A stretch of DNA of 64,000 bases, from contig NW_024467121.1 in NCBI RefSeq assembly GCF_017591425.1, positions 16,318,707 through 16,382,706 on the forward strand, read 5' to 3'. This document shows, piece by piece, positions 59,211 through 64,000 of this stretch. Within the stretch, counting starts at the first letter, position 1. Each line of letters begins with the position of its first letter. This stretch comes from Ochotona curzoniae. Taxonomy: Eukaryota > Chordata > Mammalia > Lagomorpha > Ochotonidae. The notes beneath the pieces are model-generated. The model searched no databases. It was not told the origin of the DNA and saw only the letters and a program-made list of their open reading frames with translations. The position numbers were made by a program, and so were the translations under genes.

Positions 59211-61570
59211 TATTTCTTTGTCCCATTTGATCTAAAATAGTTTATTGTAATTAAGTATCATAACTATTCTACAAAAGGAGTTTCAACAACCCGATGTTGC
59301 TTAGAGGAAGAAATAAGAATAAAATACGTGATTTTTTCTTGTAATAATTGAAATAAAATCCTTGGTGGATGTTTTAAGTTGCTTTTTGTTTGACACTGCA
59401 TGAGTCATTTTATCTAATCTAGTGCGTTTTTAGAACAATCTACAGAAACAACTGTAAAAGGTCCGTAATGGTCCTTATTTTGTATAAACGATACCATACT
59501 GGAGTTAATGAAGTCATATTTGATGGGGAGAGAGAGAACACTCTGATAAAAAATTGTGCAACAACTACCTACCTTCCCATAACACTAATAGCATCCATAG
59601 TAAGTATAAGGAGCTAGCTTTTTCTTGCTTTTAGCTTTAAGGCTAATGGGGCTTTTGTTGTAATTGGAAAAGGCACTACAACATGTCCCAAGATGTGCTT
59701 AATAAGTGCAAAGAAGAATCGGAGGGGCGAGTAACTCACAATGGCGTTATTTGGAAGGAAATTTAGTTCATACAGACTCTGACGTCTTTGTACTTGTCCT
59801 CCTAATGTACAGAACACAATAGAACTCCCACCATGGACACAGTGTGTGTACGTGTGTACGTGTGTGTGTGTGTGTGTGTTACTCTATTGTTCTCTCCGTG
59901 GTTTACATTTCTATAGCTTCAAAGTCATAGGAATGAGACTAGGACAACTAAAAAACTTAGATATGCTCACAAAGGCCATTCATCATGGTCATATTTATGA
60001 GATAGTGTGATCAAGACACATATCTAGCCATGATAGCTGAAATCTGAGTATTTATTTTGTCTGTTCATTAAAGCAATTTTGTTTTACATTATTTCAAAAA
60101 TTGCTGTGAAAAAGAGGAGTTTTTGATTCTTTTTTGGCTTTCTTCTCCCTTTTTAAATGACCATATTGTGGAAGCCCTAATGAACCAGGAGATGATTTAT
60201 GAGAGGAGAGTGAAAGAAATTAAAGCCCTGGATAATTCATTCACCGGGTATAATGTCTCCTTTCCAAATCAGGGGCTGACAAAATTTGGTTGCTCCAAAG
60301 AAAGTTATGAAAGCACGCCCAGACTTAACTTTTTTTTTTTTTCTGAACGGAATCTAATAAGTAGAACTCAAAAATCTGAAGTGTTAGATAATGGTTATGA
60401 AAGGAATTGCAGCATCTAATCATGTAGTATTGCATGAGTTTTATTTTCTTGCTACAAAAGCGTAAATAAAGATGTAAAAGAGTGCTTTTCCCCTCTCTAG
60501 ATTCTTTCACATGGCCTAAGTCCCAGAAATCAATGACAATTTTGTATCTATAAATCAATAATCTAGAAACATCCATATACGTGAAATTGACTGACAATCT
60601 CATGTTGATACAACCTTGCATGTCTTATTTCCTCTTTTTGTCCATCTTCTTAATGGCAAATTTATTCTGCAAATTCTGTTCCATGTTCTCTATGGTCAGG
60701 ATATGGGTGTTTCATCAGATTTTTTTCAATGGACATCAAACAAGTCATATTGGTCTCCAGTTTATCATTTCACAATTCAAAGGAGCTAATACCAAATAAT
60801 GTTCAGAGAATATATATAATAATAACCCAATAAAAAATAGTGATGCATTTTTATAGGAGAAGAAAATACATTTCAAGTATTTAATTCCTGGAAGATATTT
60901 TCCATCATGAATGTATTTATGTATAACCTATAACAGAAGCTAGTTTGATTTTTAAAATATTTTTCATCTCAACATGCTAATAGCTAAGAAATTATAATAC
61001 CCTGCCGTTCAATTCTTCATCTTACTGAATAAATAGGAAAAGTATTTTTCTGACGGAGAGTTAACACTTTTCTTTGTTGTATATTTAATGCTGAATTTTG
61101 TTTGAAAAATAAATTAGCATTACCAGGAGATAATAGAAAAAAACCTCTAAGAAAGCTAAGAAATGGTTTTGTTGATTTGCACAACGCATACCTACATTTG
61201 TGGTTATATGACACACACACATCCTGGGACCAGACTGCCAGAAAATCTGGTCAAAGCTAAGGAAAAGTACAATTTACCATGCCAAAGAGTCTACTTTGAT
61301 CACTTCCTACTGCCTGGTAATATCTGGAAAATCATTACTTAACACAGTGTAACTGTCAAACAATTTTAATATAAATTTTGAATCGGAAAGTGTTACCTGC
61401 TTAGCAAACTGTCTTAAAGCTACTGGTTTGAATAAGTGTGCCATCTTAATGCATACTATTCTTAAAATCTAAAAATTAACAGAGCCTCATATTGATAGAT
61501 GGTTCATAGGAAAAGCTAAACTTGCATCATTCCCACAGAGCTGTGGAAACAATACCACAAATTATTGCAA
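59211..61570. other. Mostly unassigned DNA
   Basis: Contains a TG microsatellite at 59841-59880. 60150-60340 is repeat-free, balanced in composition and gives an uninterrupted translation ('DHIVEALMNQEMIYERRVK...') without known motif. No gene supported. Confidence 0.35.
59841..59880. repeat. (TG)n microsatellite with ACG interruptions
   Basis: GTGTGTGTACGTGTGTACGTG then pure TG repeat. Confidence 0.94.
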
Positions 61571-61587
61571 AACAGGTGATATTTTTT

Positions 61588-61915
61588 TTTAAGATTTATT
61601 TTTATTATTTTTTCATTGGAAAGGCGGATATACAGAGAGAGGAGAGACAGAGAGGAAGATCTTCCGTCCGATGATTCACTCCCCAAGTGAGCGCAACGGG
61701 CCGATACTATGCCGATCCGAAGCCAGGAGCCTCTTGCGGGTCTCCCACGCGGGTGCAGGTTCCCAAAGCTTTGGACCGTCCTCGACTGCTTTCCCAGGCC
61801 ACAGGTAGGGAGCTGGAAGGGAAGCGGGGCTGCCGGGATTAGAACCGGCGCCCATATGGGATCCCGGGCGTGCTAGGCGAGGACCTTTAACCACTTGCGC
61901 CACCGCGCCGGGCCC
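61588..61915 (-). mobile_element. Lagomorph C-type SINE, very young
   Basis: Full length, CpG-rich, head 'caccgcgccgggccc'. Exact 17-base duplication AACAGGTGATATTTTTT at 61571-61587 and 61916-61932. The pol III boxes are recognisable on the minus strand (B box as GGATTAGAACC in plus orientation, near 61836). The frame at 61676-61903 is the SINE sense strand. Confidence 0.96.
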
Positions 61916-62100
61916 AACAGGTGATATTTTTTACGCAAGAAAAGCTGAATGTGTTTTGGAGGTGTGGTATTTTCCATCTCAAGGACTCAGATTTATTAAC
62001 CAGTCATTTACAAAAACAAAACATGAACATTCAAATTTGCATTATTTTCAAGAGTTATGAAAGTAAGTGCTTATAGGCACCTGCCATTGTTTGATATTTT

Positions 62101-62421
62101 TTTTAGATTTATTTTTATTATTTTTTATTGGAAAGGCGGAGATACAGAGAGGAGAGACAGAGAGGAAGATCTTCCATCCGATGATTCACTCCCCAAGTGA
62201 GCACAACGGCTGATGCTATGCCGATCAGAAGCCAGGAGCCTCTTCTGGGTCTCCCAAGCAGGTGCAGGGTCCCAAAGCTTTGGGCCGTCCTTGACTACTT
62301 TCCCGGGCCACTGGCGGGGAGCTGGAAGGGAAGCGGGGCTGCCTGGATTAGAACCGGCGCCCATATGGGATCCCGGGCGTGCAAGGAGAGGACCTTAACC
62401 ACTGCGCCACCGCGCTGGGCC
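62101..62421 (-). mobile_element. Lagomorph C-type SINE, very young
   Basis: Full length, head 'gccaccgcgctgggcc'. Exact 17-base duplication CCATTGTTTGATATTTT at 62084-62100 and 62422-62438. Same orientation as the copy at 61588, about 510 bases away. Frames at 62125-62454 on both strands are artefacts. Confidence 0.96.
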
Positions 62422-62439
62422 CCATTGTTTGATATTTTA

Positions 62440-62860
62440 GCTAGAAAAAAATAATGTGCTAAAGATAATCAATGTTTAAGTAACTCTCCTTGTTTTGTTA
62501 GAATTTGAAAGAATTTGGAATTATTTTCTTAAAAATGAAAATATCTAGGTTAGCTTAATCTGATACCTTCTTTCTCTTTTTAATAATTTTCCCCGTGACA
62601 TACTGAAATCTTTCCGTTAACATAGAGCAGCACTTTAAAAAATAGCCTGGAGTTCTTCAGTTTTGCTTTTAGATGAGAGAATGGCATATGAATAATCTGT
62701 TGAGTGACTGAATAAAGACTTTAAAAGCAAAAATGGAACACTAAATGGAGCAATACACATCTCCTATAAGGAAGAGATTCAAAGTTGCAAAATTTAGAAA
62801 ATTCCTCTACTTGACAAGTACTATAGGAAACTGCAAATAGGCACATTTAGGACTCCAGCG
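62440..62860. other. AT-rich unassigned DNA
   Basis: Nothing recognised. Confidence 0.4.
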
Positions 62861-62869
62861 TGCAAGGAG

Positions 62870-63322
62870 TTATTTGAATACTCCACACTGACCCGGTGCC
62901 ATTTCCTCTTTCTCACAGCTCACGAAATTCGCGCCAGTCCAGCCGTCCACCAATCAGACATAACCTAGCATTCCACCTGAAAACTCCACCCCCAATCTTC
63001 CAGCCCCATCCTCAACTCCGCCCACTTACCAATCATCCTTAGGCAATCACCTGTGACAGTCTCAGGTACCAATCCCATGGGGCCTGCCCTCAGTCCCTCC
63101 CAACGCCCGCCCTCCACACCAGGAAGCCTCACCTGAGTGACGGAAGGCCCCGAGGTGCGGCTTTCTCTCTCTCTCTCTCTCTTCTCCTTCCGGCCTCCCT
63201 TTTCCCCTTTCCTTCCCTTCCCCCCCTCCCCCAGCCCCATCTCCTGGACCTTCATGCCGTTCCTGCCCTGCTGGAATAAGCCTCCGAAGATACCTGGTTC
63301 CGTCTGGTGTTTTCAGCTCAAG
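62870..63322 (+). mobile_element. Probable solo LTR of an endogenous retrovirus
   Basis: An island of G+C-rich DNA with an LTR-like promoter: CCAAT boxes at 62950-62957, 63029-63035 and 63069-63075, GC boxes at 63018-63023 and 63104-63112, a CT-rich tract (63165-63225), then 'gctggaataagcctccg', an AATAAA-like element (AATAAG, 63275-63280) followed by a U5-like CCTGGTTCCGTCTGGTGTTT. No tRNA primer site or gag follows. Exact TG...CA ends and duplication not located. A CpG promoter is the alternative. Confidence 0.5.
62950..63112 (+). promoter_or_regulatory. CCAAT and GC-box cluster
   Basis: Three CCAAT elements and two Sp1-type GC boxes within about 165 bases, all in plus-strand CCAAT orientation, as in LTR U3 regions or CpG promoters. 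No clear TATA box before 63270. Confidence 0.5.
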
Positions 63323-64000
63323 GTAAAGAACCAGGTTGTGGGAATTAGCTGTGCGTAATAATATCGTATGAACTAGAACTCTGTTTTAAACACTAAGTAC
63401 CGTCTGAGTTCTTACAGTGCCGCGGTTTCACTCTGAAATGACTGTTACACATGCCATGAGAAAAATCAGGGTGAGCATTAGGGAGGTCCAGACCGGAATT
63501 TAACAGAGATTCAACTTTCAATTCCACTTTCCCTTTGGTGCAGTAATATGTAGCGGTGAGGTATCGTGAACAGAAAGCAGTTTATGGTTACTCTGGCAGA
63601 AAGAAGGAGGAGCCATTAAAAGAACATTTTTCCCACGACTGCCTATTCAGAAGATAGGATTCTCAGAGATTGCACTGTTCTCTGGCGTCCTGAAGAGGTG
63701 CAATGCAGGAGTGCCTCAGCATCCTTGGTGAGAGAAAACTTCTTAGCGAAATGAGGCCACCTTGTCCAATGAGGAGATATTTTGGATATTTATCTTGAAA
63801 CAAATATGCTTCCTGTTAAGTCTGTATTACTTTATGACTTGCACAATTCTATTGACTTTTCTCATCAGCAGCACTTGAGATATTTACCAGTTTGTCTTGG
63901 AGCTAATGTAAGGACTTACTTCTCTAGCAAAATTTAGGAATTATTGATGTTCTCACCTATGTAACCGGTAACATTTTCATTGTAAAAATATTACAGGCAT
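63323..64000. other. Unassigned DNA at window end
   Basis: No gene or repeat recognised; a possible splice donor AAG|GTAAAG lies at 63320-63328, right after the LTR-like element. Confidence 0.35.

Noticed and set aside
1..64000. CRISPR arrays, operons, phage genes or bacterial promoters
   Set aside because: No spaced direct repeats of CRISPR type and no dense gene arrangement; the sequence is eukaryotic with SINEs and L1s throughout.

Overview
The window reads as nuclear DNA of a lagomorph, more likely a pika (Ochotona) than a rabbit. The evidence is a dense population of the lagomorph tRNA-derived C-type SINE. Intact copies start GGGCCCGGCGC, carry a pol III A box and B box, and have a middle reading 'ggcccaaagccttgggacc'. 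Their 3' part reads 'ctctctgtatatctgact' and ends in an AATAAAAATAAAT tail. From memory, rabbit copies end differently (longer CT tract, then GTAACTCTGACTTTCAAATAAA), so the pika assignment is an inference. L1 elements with lagomorph-like 3' ends support the order.

I find no protein-coding gene, rRNA, tRNA gene, CRISPR array, operon or bacterial or phage feature. Every open frame I examined is a chance frame, a frame through a SINE, or a frame on either strand of L1. This is AT-rich intergenic or deep intronic DNA made of layered retrotransposons.

Layout. 1-12 kb: AT-rich DNA with old antisense L1 3' ends, young SINEs at 1586, 5822 and 9505, a CA microsatellite and a G-quadruplex-like run near 6.3 kb. 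11.5-17.4 kb: a SINE-into-SINE nest, then a T-rich stretch that looks like a very old antisense L1, cut by a SINE and an ERVL-MaLR LTR. 17.4-20.4 kb: mostly unassigned. 20.5-22.6 kb: a lagomorph L1 on the minus strand. 22.6-29 kb: SINE and L1 pieces on the plus strand. 29-42 kb: unassigned AT-rich DNA with eight or more SINEs, MaLR LTR remnants and an old L1 3'UTR. 42.2-45.5 kb: an L1 with an inverted 5' part (twin-priming structure) carrying two later SINE insertions. 46-54 kb: SINEs, L1 3' ends and a MaLR LTR. 54.9-56.9 kb: a second L1, minus strand, closely related to the one at 43-45 kb. 58.2-59.2 kb: a GC/CpG-rich island with an imperfect ~45-bp tandem repeat and an exon-like segment with a good splice donor. 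61.6-62.4 kb: two young SINEs in tandem. 62.9-63.3 kb: a GC-rich, probable solo LTR.

The order of insertion can be read from the nesting: ancient L1 and MaLR LTRs first, then older SINEs, then the lagomorph L1s, then the young SINEs with intact target-site duplications. I found nothing that makes a convincing new biological system. The best leads are the exon-like island at 58.5-59.2 kb, the probable LTR at 63 kb, the twin-primed L1 and the inverted L1 pair.
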